Virus record (IMG/VR): IMGVR_UViG_3300050821_004828 | Location: 1 to 29,115 of that record | Reading direction: 5' to 3' (one strand) | DNA from: a virus | Length of the DNA: 29,115 nt | Shown: piece by piece, positions 1 through 7,203 of the stretch | Numbering within the stretch: position 1 is the first letter of the stretch | Layout of the letters: each line of letters opens with the position of its first letter | Program-made: the position numbers and the translations under genes | The notes under the pieces: generated by a model | Told to the model about the DNA's origin: nothing | The model's input: the letters and a program-made list of their open reading frames with translations, nothing else | The model's database searches: none

Positions 1-47
1 CGCCGGGTACGGGATGCCGATGAATCCGCCGAAACGGGTCCGGGATC
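1..47. other. Left edge, downstream of the last gene
   Basis: These 47 bases follow the TAG stop of the LamG-like gene. One minus-strand frame reads FGGFIGIPYPA with codons like those of the neighbours, so the next gene of the operon may begin here or just beyond the edge. No ATG, GTG or TTG start is visible in that frame, so no gene is called. Confidence 0.25.
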
Positions 48-689
48 CTAGGGGAAGTAGAGTCTTGGATTGGGAGAAAATACTGGGCTCCCGGTTACGG
101 TCCAAGGCGTCGAGGAACAGTAATCCGGCTCGCTCGAAGCGCCGATAAGCATATTGTAGGAAACGAGGTTCGAGGGCTGGATCTTCTTCGGCGAGACCCC
201 GACGTAAAGCTGCGGGATTTCGATGTCGGCGACGACGCTCTTCCAGATTGCCACCTGGGCCAGCGTCAGCCCGGTCCCGTAAAATTGGGTCCCGCCGGAG
301 AGGACCCCGGCGATCTGCGAGAGGGTAAGCGTCCCGACGTTCTTTAAACTACCGGTAACTTGCTGGACGCCGTTAACCCAATTCCCCCGGTTGGTCGCGT
401 CGTAACAAATTAAGACGTAATGGAACCACGTCGAAAGCGCCATCGCCCCGGCGATCGAGTTCGTTACGTCGTCGACCGAGTTCCCGGCGCTCCGTTCGGT
501 TACTCCCCGGCCCGTATTGGAGATCTGGGCGCTAAAGTAATCCGAGCCGCTCGCGTTCCCGATCGTCGCGATCGCCGGGAAAGCCGCGAAGGAGGAGGCG
601 TTTACCCAGGCGGCAATCGAGAGCGGGACTCCGGCGACCATCGGGATCGCTTTCGAGAGGAGCTGGGCGGTAGCGAAGGAGAGCGCCAT
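48..689 (-). CDS. LamG-like (concanavalin A-fold) lectin, putative adhesin
   Basis: A 213-residue protein with the pattern of a laminin G-like/concanavalin A-like domain. An N-terminal strand (PLSIAAWVNAS, residues 22-32) is followed by WFHYVLICYD (residues 88-97), by NWVNGVQ (residues 103-109), and by a late strand LAQVAIWKSVV. This order (AaWv, then WhHv..yD, then vNG, then diriy) is typical of the family, which binds glycans. The protein is probably a receptor-binding or capsule-binding tail accessory, inferred from its place at the end of the fibre cluster. The ATG follows the TAA of the preceding gene after only five T residues, with no Shine-Dalgarno. No signal peptide or membrane segment is convincing. 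The fold assignment is fair; the ligand is unknown. Confidence 0.6.
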   Translation of the reverse strand: MALSFATAQLLSKAIPMVAGVPLSIAAWVNASSFAAFPAIATIGNASGSDYFSAQISNTGRGVTERSAGNSVDDVTNSIAGAMALSTWFHYVLICYDATNRGNWVNGVQQVTGSLKNVGTLTLSQIAGVLSGGTQFYGTGLTLAQVAIWKSVVADIEIPQLYVGVSPKKIQPSNLVSYNMLIGASSEPDYCSSTPWTVTGSPVFSPNPRLYFP

Positions 690-694
690 AAAAA

Positions 695-1300
695 TTACGG
701 GGTCCGGACCGCGACCGCGAAGACGAAGGCCGGGCTCGTGGTATTCGAGGCGACCGTCGTATCCCGTAAAAGTTTTAGAACGTAGGGTTCTTGGGCCGCT
801 AAACTATCGATCGTCGTTAGGGTAATCGAGATAACCGCTCCCGGAATATTCGCCGTCCCGTTCGGGGTCCCGGTCGTTCCGGCCGCAGTGTCAAAGCTAT
901 CGGCGATAAAGGAGGCCCCAACTAAACGGTCGATCGCGGCGGTAAACCGGATATTCCCCGTCGTTAAGGCGGAGAAAAAGAAAACGTCGACGATTATTCC
1001 GCTCGTTAGGACGGCTCCCTGGGGGACGACGGAATTAAAGAGGATGGATTGCGAGCTGGCGTTATCGAAAGCGATATACGGGCGACCGTTCCCCGCCGCC
1101 GCGCTGAAGGCCGCGTTCGCGGTTAAGGGCGGGTACGCCTCGTAAGCCGAGAAGCGGGCGATCGTTTTCGTTCCCGCGCCTCCTCCTCCGCCGCTCCCGG
1201 CGGGACCGGGAATGCCCTGGATGCCTTGCGGACCGCCGGGAGAGGCGAGGCTTCCGCTCGCCACTACACTTCCGGGAACTGCTACACCTGGAGTTGCCAT
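695..1300 (-). CDS. Short collagen-like tail-associated protein
   Basis: A 201-residue protein. Residues 22-36 form a short Gly-X-Y stretch (GGPQGIQGIPGPAG), followed by a flexible Gly run and then a beta-rich, Thr/Ala-rich domain of about 155 residues that I do not recognise. Short collagen-like stalks joined to a globular head are common in phage fibre trimers, so this is probably a small trimeric fibre or fibre tip. It lies between the tectonin-like trio and the LamG-like lectin. The leader (GTAGGTAGGTATAAAAT before ATG) overlaps the TAG-side spacer of the upstream gene. The function is inferred from the stalk and context only. Confidence 0.5.
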   Translation of the reverse strand: MATPGVAVPGSVVASGSLASPGGPQGIQGIPGPAGSGGGGGAGTKTIARFSAYEAYPPLTANAAFSAAAGNGRPYIAFDNASSQSILFNSVVPQGAVLTSGIIVDVFFFSALTTGNIRFTAAIDRLVGASFIADSFDTAAGTTGTPNGTANIPGAVISITLTTIDSLAAQEPYVLKLLRDTTVASNTTSPAFVFAVAVRTP

Positions 1301-1313
1301 ATTTTATACCTAC

Positions 1314-1586
1314 CTACGGAGCCGGGACCGGAACCCGTTGCAGCCATTCTCCAGTTTCATATGTAAATGACCAAAGCGTATCGTCGTCGGCGAGGATAAA
1401 GACCCGGGATTGCCCGACCGGGCCCGGATAGGTTCCCGCCGTTAAATCGACCGGGATTCCCGTTCCGCCGTACGGGACCGCGACCCAATTTAGCGGGACC
1501 TCGGTCGAGTCGGCTTGCCAGATCGTATCGTCCGACCGGATCGCGAATAACCAGAGGTTCGCGGTCGCTATTTTTAGGATCGTCAT
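1314..1586 (-). CDS. Tectonin-like two-blade protein, third of a tandem trio
   Basis: A 90-residue protein with two copies of a beta-propeller blade motif: LWLFAIRSDDTIWQAD followed by NWVAVP, then RVFILADDDTLWSFT followed by EWLQRVP. The pattern (hydrophobic strand, SD-x-x-L/I-W, then a W-containing strand) is that of tectonin/tachylectin-type propellers, which bind sugars. Two blades are too few to close a propeller, so it must pair with other copies. Its ATG overlaps the TAA of the preceding paralogue (TAATG), indicating translational coupling and perhaps matched amounts. The lectin role is inferred from the repeat type. Confidence 0.5.
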   Translation of the reverse strand: MTILKIATANLWLFAIRSDDTIWQADSTEVPLNWVAVPYGGTGIPVDLTAGTYPGPVGQSRVFILADDDTLWSFTYETGEWLQRVPVPAP

Positions 1587-1888
1587 TAGCTTAAGTAGGG
1601 TACCGAGAGCCAGCTTCCCGAGTCCCGGTCGTAGCGCCAGAGTTGAGTCGAGGTCGAAACGAAGAGGTATAAATTCGCCGACGGGCCGGGCCAGCGGTTC
1701 GCGCAGATCGCGCTAATCGGCCCGGTTCCGGGGAAGGCCGGGCTTAACGCTTTCCAGCCCGTCCGGTAATCGTCCGAGTAATAGATCGCATTATCCGACC
1801 CGAGGGCGAAGAGGGTATGCGCGGTCGAGGCGAGCGCGTTAATCGTCTTCGGCGGCGGAGCGGGCGCTAAAGGAGTCGTTTCGGACAT
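1586..1888 (-). CDS. Tectonin-like two-blade protein, second of the trio
   Basis: A 100-residue paralogue of its neighbours on both sides. After a Pro-rich N-terminus of about 17 residues come two blade motifs: TLFALGSDNAIYYSDDY with GWKALSP, and NLYLFVSTSTQLWRYDRD with SWLSVP. It starts three bases after the TAG of the first trio member and its own stop overlaps the start of the third. It is probably a sugar-binding propeller piece in a tail adhesin. It may combine with the two neighbours into one ring, which is an inference from copy number. Confidence 0.5.
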   Translation of the reverse strand: MSETTPLAPAPPPKTINALASTAHTLFALGSDNAIYYSDDYRTGWKALSPAFPGTGPISAICANRWPGPSANLYLFVSTSTQLWRYDRDSGSWLSVPYLS

Positions 1889-1891
1889 ATT

Positions 1892-2164
1892 CTAGGGCGT
1901 ATTCTCTTTAAACCAGCTATTCGCCGGGGTTAACCGCCAGAGGCTCCCGTCCGAAACCGTACAGTAAAGCGAGAGGCTCGGGTCGCTCGGGAACATCCGG
2001 GCGAGGGCGATACTAGAGACGACGCCCGCGCCCGACCCGCTCCAGGCCGGTAACGCGCTCCACTGTAACGGTTCCCGGGTCGACGCGACCCATAGCGAAC
2101 CGTCGCTTTTTAGCCCAAATATCCTAAATTGGTCGGAGACGATTACCTGGAGCGTAGCGGGCAT
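1892..2164 (-). CDS. Tectonin-like two-blade protein, first of the trio
   Basis: A 90-residue protein with two blade motifs: RIFGLKSDGSLWVAST with QWSALP near residues 14-40, and LYCTVSDGSLWRLTP with a final W near residues 66-84. The repeated SDGSLW core is the clearest view of the motif in this trio. The start lies four bases downstream of the stop of the 677-residue collagen-like fibre gene, with AAGGAT just before ATG. This placement suggests that the trio decorates or caps that fibre. No enzyme motif is seen. Confidence 0.5.
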   Translation of the reverse strand: MPATLQVIVSDQFRIFGLKSDGSLWVASTREPLQWSALPAWSGSGAGVVSSIALARMFPSDPSLSLYCTVSDGSLWRLTPANSWFKENTP

Positions 2165-2168
2165 ATCC

Positions 2169-4202
2169 TTAGAAGTTGTTAATTAAATTCGCTCCTTGCC
2201 ATACCGCCGCCGAAGTATTCGACCGGAACGCAACCTCCCAGAGGTCCAAGCTATCCGTATAGGAAGTCGTTCCCGAAGCTCCGTTCGAGATATACCGGAC
2301 GACCGTTAGCGGGATCGAGGTTCCGGGAACGTTCGCGGTAATTAAGCTCGATTTCGCCGGAGCCGTCCCGCCCCAAGAGTAGATCTTAAAATAGACCCCG
2401 GACGCGGTAAGCGAGAACGAGAGGTCCATCCAGGCGGAGGTACTGTAGGCGACCGTCGTATCCGTCCAGGTTACGGTCGAAGCGTTTACCGTTTTAAGAT
2501 ACCAATTGTTCGCGGCGTTGGTTTGTCCACTCGAAGGATCGAAGGTAAAGAAAACGCCGTTCGCCGGAGCGTAAACGCCGGTCGTTGGCGTGGTTCCGAG
2601 ACCGAGATGGATAATCGCGAGATTGGCTGCCGTGCTCGTTGGTTTGGTCGACGGAGCCAGGTAGACGCAACGGAAAGCGAGCGCTCCGCCCGCTCCGATA
2701 ACGAAGCCGTTCCCCGAGACTTGCCCCATGTAACCTGTCGTTCCGTTACTGGTCCCCGTCGTCAGATTAAAAATACCACTGTGGTCGCTAACCGAGGTCC
2801 CTTGCGCTCCGGCGACCCCGGTCCCGGTTCCGAGAATAACCGAACTGGTTAGCGAGGCGTTTAGGCCGTTTAGGAAATGGTCCCGGTAGCTGTTAATCGT
2901 CGGGGGCGCTAAAGTGTCCTCGGGGAGGATAGGCGGGGCGGTCGGGACGGCGAGGGTAAGAACGTTCCCGGCGACCGAAACGATCGTTAGAGCGCCCGCT
3001 AGGCCGCTCCCGCCCGCTCCGGCGAAATAGGCTAGCTCGCCCGGTACCGCCCAGCTCGCGTCGGCTACGGTTACCGTCGTCGTTCCGCTCGACGGAACGG
3101 TAAACGGGCCGCTCGTCGTCGTGTAACAATTTTTACCGGCGGCTCCGGTCGAGCCGGTATTACCCGCCGGACCTTGCGATCCCGTAGTTCCGGCGACGCC
3201 TTGGGGAACGGTAAAGTTAAAAACTGCGGCCGAACTCGATCCGCTATTCGTTACGCTCGCGTTCGATCCGGCGCTTCCGGTCGTCGTCGTTCCGACCGCG
3301 ATCGTCGCCGCGCTTCCCGCCGGGCCCGTATTCCCGATCGGACCCTGGGAACCGGTCGGTCCGGTCGCGCCGGTCGAACCGGTATCGCCCTTCGGTCCTT
3401 GCGGGCCCGGTACGGTCGAATCGGCTCCCGCCGGTCCGGTATTCCCGATCGGCCCTTGCGGCCCTTGCGGCCCTTGCGGTCCTGTAGCGCCGGTCGGTCC
3501 TTGCGGTCCAGGTACAGTACTATTGGCTCCCGCCGGGCCGGTCGCGCCGGTATTTCCGGTCGGCCCTTGCGGTCCTGTAGGCCCGGGAACTCCCTGTACG
3601 CCTTGGGGACCAGTATTTCCGGTCGGTCCCGCCGGACCGGTACTTCCCGTAGCGCCCGCTGGGCCTTGCGCGCCCTGCGGGCCGGTCGCGCCGGTCGCTC
3701 CGGCGGGCCCTTGGATCGGCCCTACGTCGACCCACGTTCCCGGCGTCGACCAGACCCAGCCGTGTCCCGTGTCGCTGGTAACCCAGAGGTCTCCGAAGGT
3801 ATTCCCGGTCGACGGTAAGTCCGCGTGGGTATCGACCGCTCCTTTTAGGACGACCGAAGTTCCATCGTTCCCTTTCGGCCCTTGAGGACCGGTTGGACCT
3901 TGGATGCCTTGCGGACCGGTCGGACCGCTCGGTCCGGTACTTCCCGCCGGGCCGGTCGCTCCGGTATTCCCGGTCGGTCCGGTCGGTCCCGGTTCGCCGA
4001 CCGGACCGATATTTCCGGGATCCCCTTTCGGGCCGCTCGGCCCGGTCGCGCCGGTCGGTCCCGCCGGGCCTACCGGACCGGGAACTCCGGCGGCTCCGCC
4101 TCCGGCGACGGTAACGAGAATCGACTCGTCGACGTTAAGGACGGTTAGCGAGGTCGAAACCGGGCTAACGGAAACCGAAGTAGTCGTACCGGGAGCGGGC
4201 AT
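2169..4202 (-). CDS. Collagen-like tail fibre, modular
   Basis: A 677-residue fibre protein. Residues 39-114 and 162-297 are almost uninterrupted Gly-X-Y repeats, as in collagen-like phage fibres that form trimeric shafts. Between them (about 119-162) is a compact module with GDLWV, HGWVW and WVDVGPIQG, a common spacer in phage fibres. Residues 298-340 and 358-425 carry two further beta modules that recur in neighbouring genes. The last 240 residues (from about 437) form a Ser/Thr/Gly-rich, lectin-like head with a DLWEVAFR strand near the end. Strong GC skew and repeats make this stretch prone to length change by slippage or recombination. It is very likely a host-recognition fibre; the receptor is unknown. 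Confidence 0.75.
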   Translation of the reverse strand: MPAPGTTTSVSVSPVSTSLTVLNVDESILVTVAGGGAAGVPGPVGPAGPTGATGPSGPKGDPGNIGPVGEPGPTGPTGNTGATGPAGSTGPSGPTGPQGIQGPTGPQGPKGNDGTSVVLKGAVDTHADLPSTGNTFGDLWVTSDTGHGWVWSTPGTWVDVGPIQGPAGATGATGPQGAQGPAGATGSTGPAGPTGNTGPQGVQGVPGPTGPQGPTGNTGATGPAGANSTVPGPQGPTGATGPQGPQGPQGPIGNTGPAGADSTVPGPQGPKGDTGSTGATGPTGSQGPIGNTGPAGSAATIAVGTTTTGSAGSNASVTNSGSSSAAVFNFTVPQGVAGTTGSQGPAGNTGSTGAAGKNCYTTTSGPFTVPSSGTTTVTVADASWAVPGELAYFAGAGGSGLAGALTIVSVAGNVLTLAVPTAPPILPEDTLAPPTINSYRDHFLNGLNASLTSSVILGTGTGVAGAQGTSVSDHSGIFNLTTGTSNGTTGYMGQVSGNGFVIGAGGALAFRCVYLAPSTKPTSTAANLAIIHLGLGTTPTTGVYAPANGVFFTFDPSSGQTNAANNWYLKTVNASTVTWTDTTVAYSTSAWMDLSFSLTASGVYFKIYSWGGTAPAKSSLITANVPGTSIPLTVVRYISNGASGTTSYTDSLDLWEVAFRSNTSAAVWQGANLINNF
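3312..3719 (-). repeat. Gly-X-Y coding repeat, second collagen block
   Basis: Encodes residues 162-297 of the 677-residue fibre, with Gly at almost every third position and many Gly-Pro-Gln/Gly-Pro-Ala/Gly-Asn-Thr triplets. Two copies of a STVPGPQGP unit divide it, which points to internal duplication. Such blocks often vary in length between related phages. Confidence 0.85.
3861..4088 (-). repeat. Gly-X-Y coding repeat, first collagen block
   Basis: Encodes residues 39-114 of the 677-residue fibre as continuous Gly-X-Y triplets, rich in Gly-Pro-Thr and Gly-Pro-Gln. It ends at GNDG, where the globular GDLWV-containing module starts. Confidence 0.85.
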
Positions 4203-4205
4203 AGC

Positions 4206-4580
4206 TTAAGACGGGGTTACCTCCGTCGCGTCGTCCCAAGGCGGCGAATCCTCGACCGTTAACGGCCCGGCAACAACAACAGTTGTGGTACCGGTCGTTC
4301 CGGAAGGCGAACGGACGAACTGCCACGTGTACGGTTTTGCGGCGACGAGCGGCTCGGTCTCGGCGTCCGGAATCTCGAAGGAAACGACATTCGTTTCGAC
4401 CCCGGGATTCCGGTTCGCGATTACCGGAACCGATCCGGTTATCGGCGGAGTCGGGAAAACGAAAAGCGCTAAACCGTCCCCGCTAACGTCGAACGGATTT
4501 TTCTCGGCGTCGTAAAGGGTAAAGTTCGCCGTCCAGACGCGATTCCGAAAGATGGTAACCGGGACGTTAAAACTATTCAT
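4206..4580 (-). CDS. Small Ig-like/BppU-type tail accessory protein (copy 2)
   Basis: A 124-residue beta-rich protein. The opening (VTIFRNRVWTANFTLYDAE followed by NPFDVSGDGLALFV) resembles the N-terminal domain of baseplate upper proteins, in which a hydrophobic strand, an acidic turn, N/D-P-x-D-L/V and a further strand build an Ig-like fold. A similar 119-residue protein is encoded at 6844-7203, so the locus has two paralogues. It sits just before the 677-residue fibre gene. It probably attaches or organises fibres; this is inferred from fold similarity and place. The ATG follows a short GTTAAGCGCG leader with no Shine-Dalgarno. Confidence 0.45.
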   Translation of the reverse strand: MNSFNVPVTIFRNRVWTANFTLYDAEKNPFDVSGDGLALFVFPTPPITGSVPVIANRNPGVETNVVSFEIPDAETEPLVAAKPYTWQFVRSPSGTTGTTTVVVAGPLTVEDSPPWDDATEVTPS

Positions 4581-4585
4581 CGCGC

Positions 4586-5086
4586 TTAACTCGGCTGAAC
4601 CGGATTTAGAAGCGTCAGGGTATTTCCGGAAATTCCGGTAACGACGAGTATTCCGGGAAGATCCGGTCCGCCTCCGGCGCTTTCGAGATAGATAAAGCTC
4701 CCGAGGACGAGAAAACCGGGGTCGGCGACGTTAACCGTCGTCGTCGCGCCGTAAGCCGGAACCGTTAACGGATTCGTCGTCGTCGTATAGGCGTTCCCTC
4801 CCGCCGGTCCGGTCGGTCCCGCCGGTCCGGTCGCCCCGGAGGGCCCCTGAATTAACCCTATATCGATCCAGGCCGTCCCGGACCAGGTCCACCCGTGCCG
4901 GGTATCGGCGGCGATCCATATATCCCCGACCGTATTCCCGCTCGTCGGGAGAGAAGCCGAGGTAGCGACCGTTCCCTTAACGTTTAGGGGCGGTCCCGCC
5001 GGGCCGGTCGCGCCGGGCGGTCCGGGCGCTCCGGCGGGAACGAGAACCGAATTCGCCGGGATAGGAGTTCCAACGACACTAGACAT
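4586..5086 (-). CDS. Short collagen-like fibre protein
   Basis: A 166-residue protein built from pieces also found in the 677-residue fibre. It has a short Gly-X-Y stretch (residues 18-33), a module with GDIWIA, HGWTW and WIDIGLIQG, a second Gly-X-Y stretch (about 79-96), and a C-terminal beta module with LTVPAYGATTTVNVAD and GNTLTL. It looks like a reduced version of the long fibre without the large C-terminal head. Possible roles are a fibre adaptor, a chaperone-like partner, or an alternative tip. The leader is A-rich (TCTAAAAATATTT before ATG) with no Shine-Dalgarno. Confidence 0.6.
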   Translation of the reverse strand: MSSVVGTPIPANSVLVPAGAPGPPGATGPAGPPLNVKGTVATSASLPTSGNTVGDIWIAADTRHGWTWSGTAWIDIGLIQGPSGATGPAGPTGPAGGNAYTTTTNPLTVPAYGATTTVNVADPGFLVLGSFIYLESAGGGPDLPGILVVTGISGNTLTLLNPVQPS

Positions 5087-5094
5087 AAATATTT

Positions 5095-5346
5095 TTAGAC
5101 CCGGTCTTTCGAAGCGAACTCGGTTTCCGCCGCTTCTTTCCCTTCCTCCTCGGAAGCGAAAGTACCGAGATGGTAGTTGGCGAAGCCGGGACTTTTCTCC
5201 TCGATCCGGATTACCCAGTAAGTTCCATCCTCCGACTTGTTGACCCGGTAGGAAATTCTATCGGAAGCCGTTCCGACCGCGACAGTCGCCGTTCTCGTAA
5301 ATTCCTCGGGTAAGGGATCGATCCACTTTATAGCGTTGCTACTCAT
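5095..5346 (-). CDS. Unknown 83-residue protein between fibre genes
   Basis: I do not recognise this protein. It is small and acidic, with a beta-strand-rich centre (RISYRVNKSEDGTYWVIRIEE) and a charged, probably helical C-terminus (SEEEGKEAAETEFASKD). Its ATG overlaps the TGA of the upstream collar fibre gene (ATGA), so translation is probably coupled. By position it may help that fibre to fold or bind; no motif proves this. It has no signal peptide, membrane segment or Cys. Confidence 0.5.
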   Translation of the reverse strand: MSSNAIKWIDPLPEEFTRTATVAVGTASDRISYRVNKSEDGTYWVIRIEEKSPGFANYHLGTFASEEEGKEAAETEFASKDRV

Positions 5347-6839
5347 ATTCGGATTAGTTTCGAAACTACCGCGAAAGGCGGCATTGTATTATGGGGGGTA
5401 CCGAGTCCCGCCGGATCGGACGAATTCGTACTCGGTCCCGCCGTCGTATTTACGTTCGGTCCGGAGGTCGTTAAATCCCGGTCCGCCGCCGCCGTATACG
5501 CCCAAGCGCCGTTCGTCTGCGAGGCGTAAATAGTATTCCCGGCGGGCGTATTCGCCGCTCCGGTCGTTAGATCCCGGTCCGCCGCGCCGGTATTCGGATA
5601 ACCGGCGGCGCTCGCCGTTCCGGTACTTCCGGCGGGGAGCGTTACGTCGCTCGTATTACTCGTAAGCTGGCCCCAAGCGGCGGTCGCGACGCCCCACTGG
5701 TTTCCGGCATTAGCGGGCCAGACGTACGTGTGGTGGTGGTTGAACTGGCCCGCCGGGATCCCGTGGGCGTGGTCCATGTTATGGAGATGGTTTACCCCGG
5801 GATGGGTATGGGACCCCTGGACGTTCCAGTTATGGTAATGGTCCATGTAGTGCAGATGGTTTACCCCGACGTGGGTATGGTTCTGCATCGAGTGGGTATG
5901 GTTCCCGAGGGTATGGGAATGGGGGGCTTCTTCCGCGACTAAAAGGGCGTGGGCCTCTTCGCCCCCGGTCGCGCCCCGGACCCGGTTCGTCGCGCCCGAG
6001 TACGTTCCCGTTCCCGAACCGACCCCGACCCGGCCCCGGAGATCCGGAACGTTAAAGGTACTCGACCCGTTCCCCTGGCCCCAAGGGGAAGCCGCGCCGC
6101 CTAAGACGGCGTACAACCCCGAGTAAGTCGTCCGGCTAACCGCCGCGCCGTCGCACGGGAGCCAGCCCGCCGGAGGATTTAGCCCCGCGAAATCGATAAT
6201 CGTCCCGGTCGGCATCGGGGAGGGATGGCACAGATTATCCCCGCCGACGTAATCGGTCGAGACCCCGCTCGTCGTCCCTAAAAGACCGGGAGCCGTCGGG
6301 CTCGCGAAAACCTTATTCGTTATATTCGGCCAGTCGACGGCGAGCGCTACGGCGGAGGTATTTACGATCCCGTCCGAGTCCGGATCGTAGACGGCGCGGA
6401 ACATATCTCCGCCCCCGCTAACCCCGCCCGATCCCGAAAGATTTTTTACGGTTAACGTCGTTCCGCTTTTCCCGACGACCTGGAGGTCTCCGGCGTTCCC
6501 GCTTCCGGACGCCCCGGCGAAATAGAGCATCTGCCCGATGGTTATCCAGCTCGCATCGGAAACGTTTACCGTCGTCGTCGCCCCGATAAGCGGGATCGTA
6601 AACGGGCTCGTCGTCTTCGCGCTCGCGTTCGATCCCGCCGGGATCGTAAAATCGAGGACGGCGGCGTTCGAATTCCCGGAGTTATGGACGGCGGCGGGAC
6701 TTCCGGGAATTCCCGTAACCGTCGCCCCGACCGCGACGGTCGCCGCGACCCCCGGTACGCCCATCGTCTGCTTACTGTAGAAAACGACCGGCGTTTCGCT
6801 CGTTGTTACGTTCGTCGAACTATCCGTTAGATCGGCCAT
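5343..6839 (-). CDS. Tail-collar fibre with His-rich (HxH) metal-binding tip
   Basis: A 498-residue fibre. Residues 31-68 and about 74-133 repeat two beta modules also present in the 677-residue fibre. A phage tail-collar domain spans about 210-300, with TGTIIDFAGLNPPAGWLPCDG and TFNVPDLRGRVGVG as its hallmarks. Residues 307-370 contain nine His-x-His pairs (first His at 307, 314, 321, 328, 334, 344, 351, 357, 368). The last part holds two DRDLTT repeats and ends with MPPFAVVSKLIRI, the usual end of collar proteins. In the T4 long-fibre tip, HxH pairs from three chains hold iron ions, so this is probably a metal-bound trimeric receptor-binding tip. The stop overlaps the next start (ATGA). Confidence 0.8.
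   Translation of the reverse strand: MADLTDSSTNVTTSETPVVFYSKQTMGVPGVAATVAVGATVTGIPGSPAAVHNSGNSNAAVLDFTIPAGSNASAKTTSPFTIPLIGATTTVNVSDASWITIGQMLYFAGASGSGNAGDLQVVGKSGTTLTVKNLSGSGGVSGGGDMFRAVYDPDSDGIVNTSAVALAVDWPNITNKVFASPTAPGLLGTTSGVSTDYVGGDNLCHPSPMPTGTIIDFAGLNPPAGWLPCDGAAVSRTTYSGLYAVLGGAASPWGQGNGSSTFNVPDLRGRVGVGSGTGTYSGATNRVRGATGGEEAHALLVAEEAPHSHTLGNHTHSMQNHTHVGVNHLHYMDHYHNWNVQGSHTHPGVNHLHNMDHAHGIPAGQFNHHHTYVWPANAGNQWGVATAAWGQLTSNTSDVTLPAGSTGTASAAGYPNTGAADRDLTTGAANTPAGNTIYASQTNGAWAYTAAADRDLTTSGPNVNTTAGPSTNSSDPAGLGTPHNTMPPFAVVSKLIRI
5730..5921 (-). repeat. HxH array of the 498-residue collar fibre
   Basis: Encodes residues 307-370 with nine His-x-His pairs. The first four are exactly seven residues apart and later ones vary from 6 to 11. 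The unit NHLH-x-MDH-x-H occurs twice (residues 327-336 and 350-359), which points to a duplication. Confidence 0.85.
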
Positions 6840-6843
6840 ATTT

Positions 6844-7203
6844 TTAAGGTACGATTACGAGTACCGAAGGCCCGATCGCGACGGGGCCTTCTAAGCGGGT
6901 TTGGGTTACGCCGGTTGGATCTTCATAAACAATCTCATAATCAGCGCTCGCGGTCGAAGCCCATCCCGATCCGGAAACCGAAACGAGGAACGAATACTTC
7001 CCGAAGGCGAGATCGCTCGTGTAAAAATGCTCGCTTAGATAAAGAGCGCGGGAATCCGGATCGGTAATATTTCCCTTTATTACCATCGCAATCTTCATCC
7101 CCCTTAAATCCCACGGGTTCCCTTCGTCGGTTAATTCCGTGACGCTGAGAACGAAGTCGCGGTTTAAGCGAAGCGAAATGGGCATGTTAGCCGGAGTAGC
7201 CAT
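6844..7203 (-). CDS. Small Ig-like/BppU-type tail accessory protein (copy 1)
   Basis: A 119-residue beta-rich protein. The motif ISLRLNRDFVLSVTELTDEG followed by NPWDLRGMKIAMVIKG matches the layout of the 124-residue protein at 4206-4580 and of BppU-type N-terminal domains. It lies between the two collar fibre genes. Its ATG overlaps the TAA of the upstream fibre gene (TAATG), so it is likely made in step with that fibre. It is probably a connector or adaptor of the fibre assembly. The family assignment is tentative because similarity is judged by eye. Confidence 0.45.
   Translation of the reverse strand: MATPANMPISLRLNRDFVLSVTELTDEGNPWDLRGMKIAMVIKGNITDPDSRALYLSEHFYTSDLAFGKYSFLVSVSGSGWASTASADYEIVYEDPTGVTQTRLEGPVAIGPSVLVIVP

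Noticed and set aside
3174-4209. Long plus-strand open frames opposite the collagen-like gene, some rich in Gly-Pro or Arg-Ser
   Set aside because: They are antisense copies of Gly-X-Y codons and GC-rich repeats. They have low-complexity products and no leader of the type seen elsewhere, and they lie fully inside a well-supported gene.
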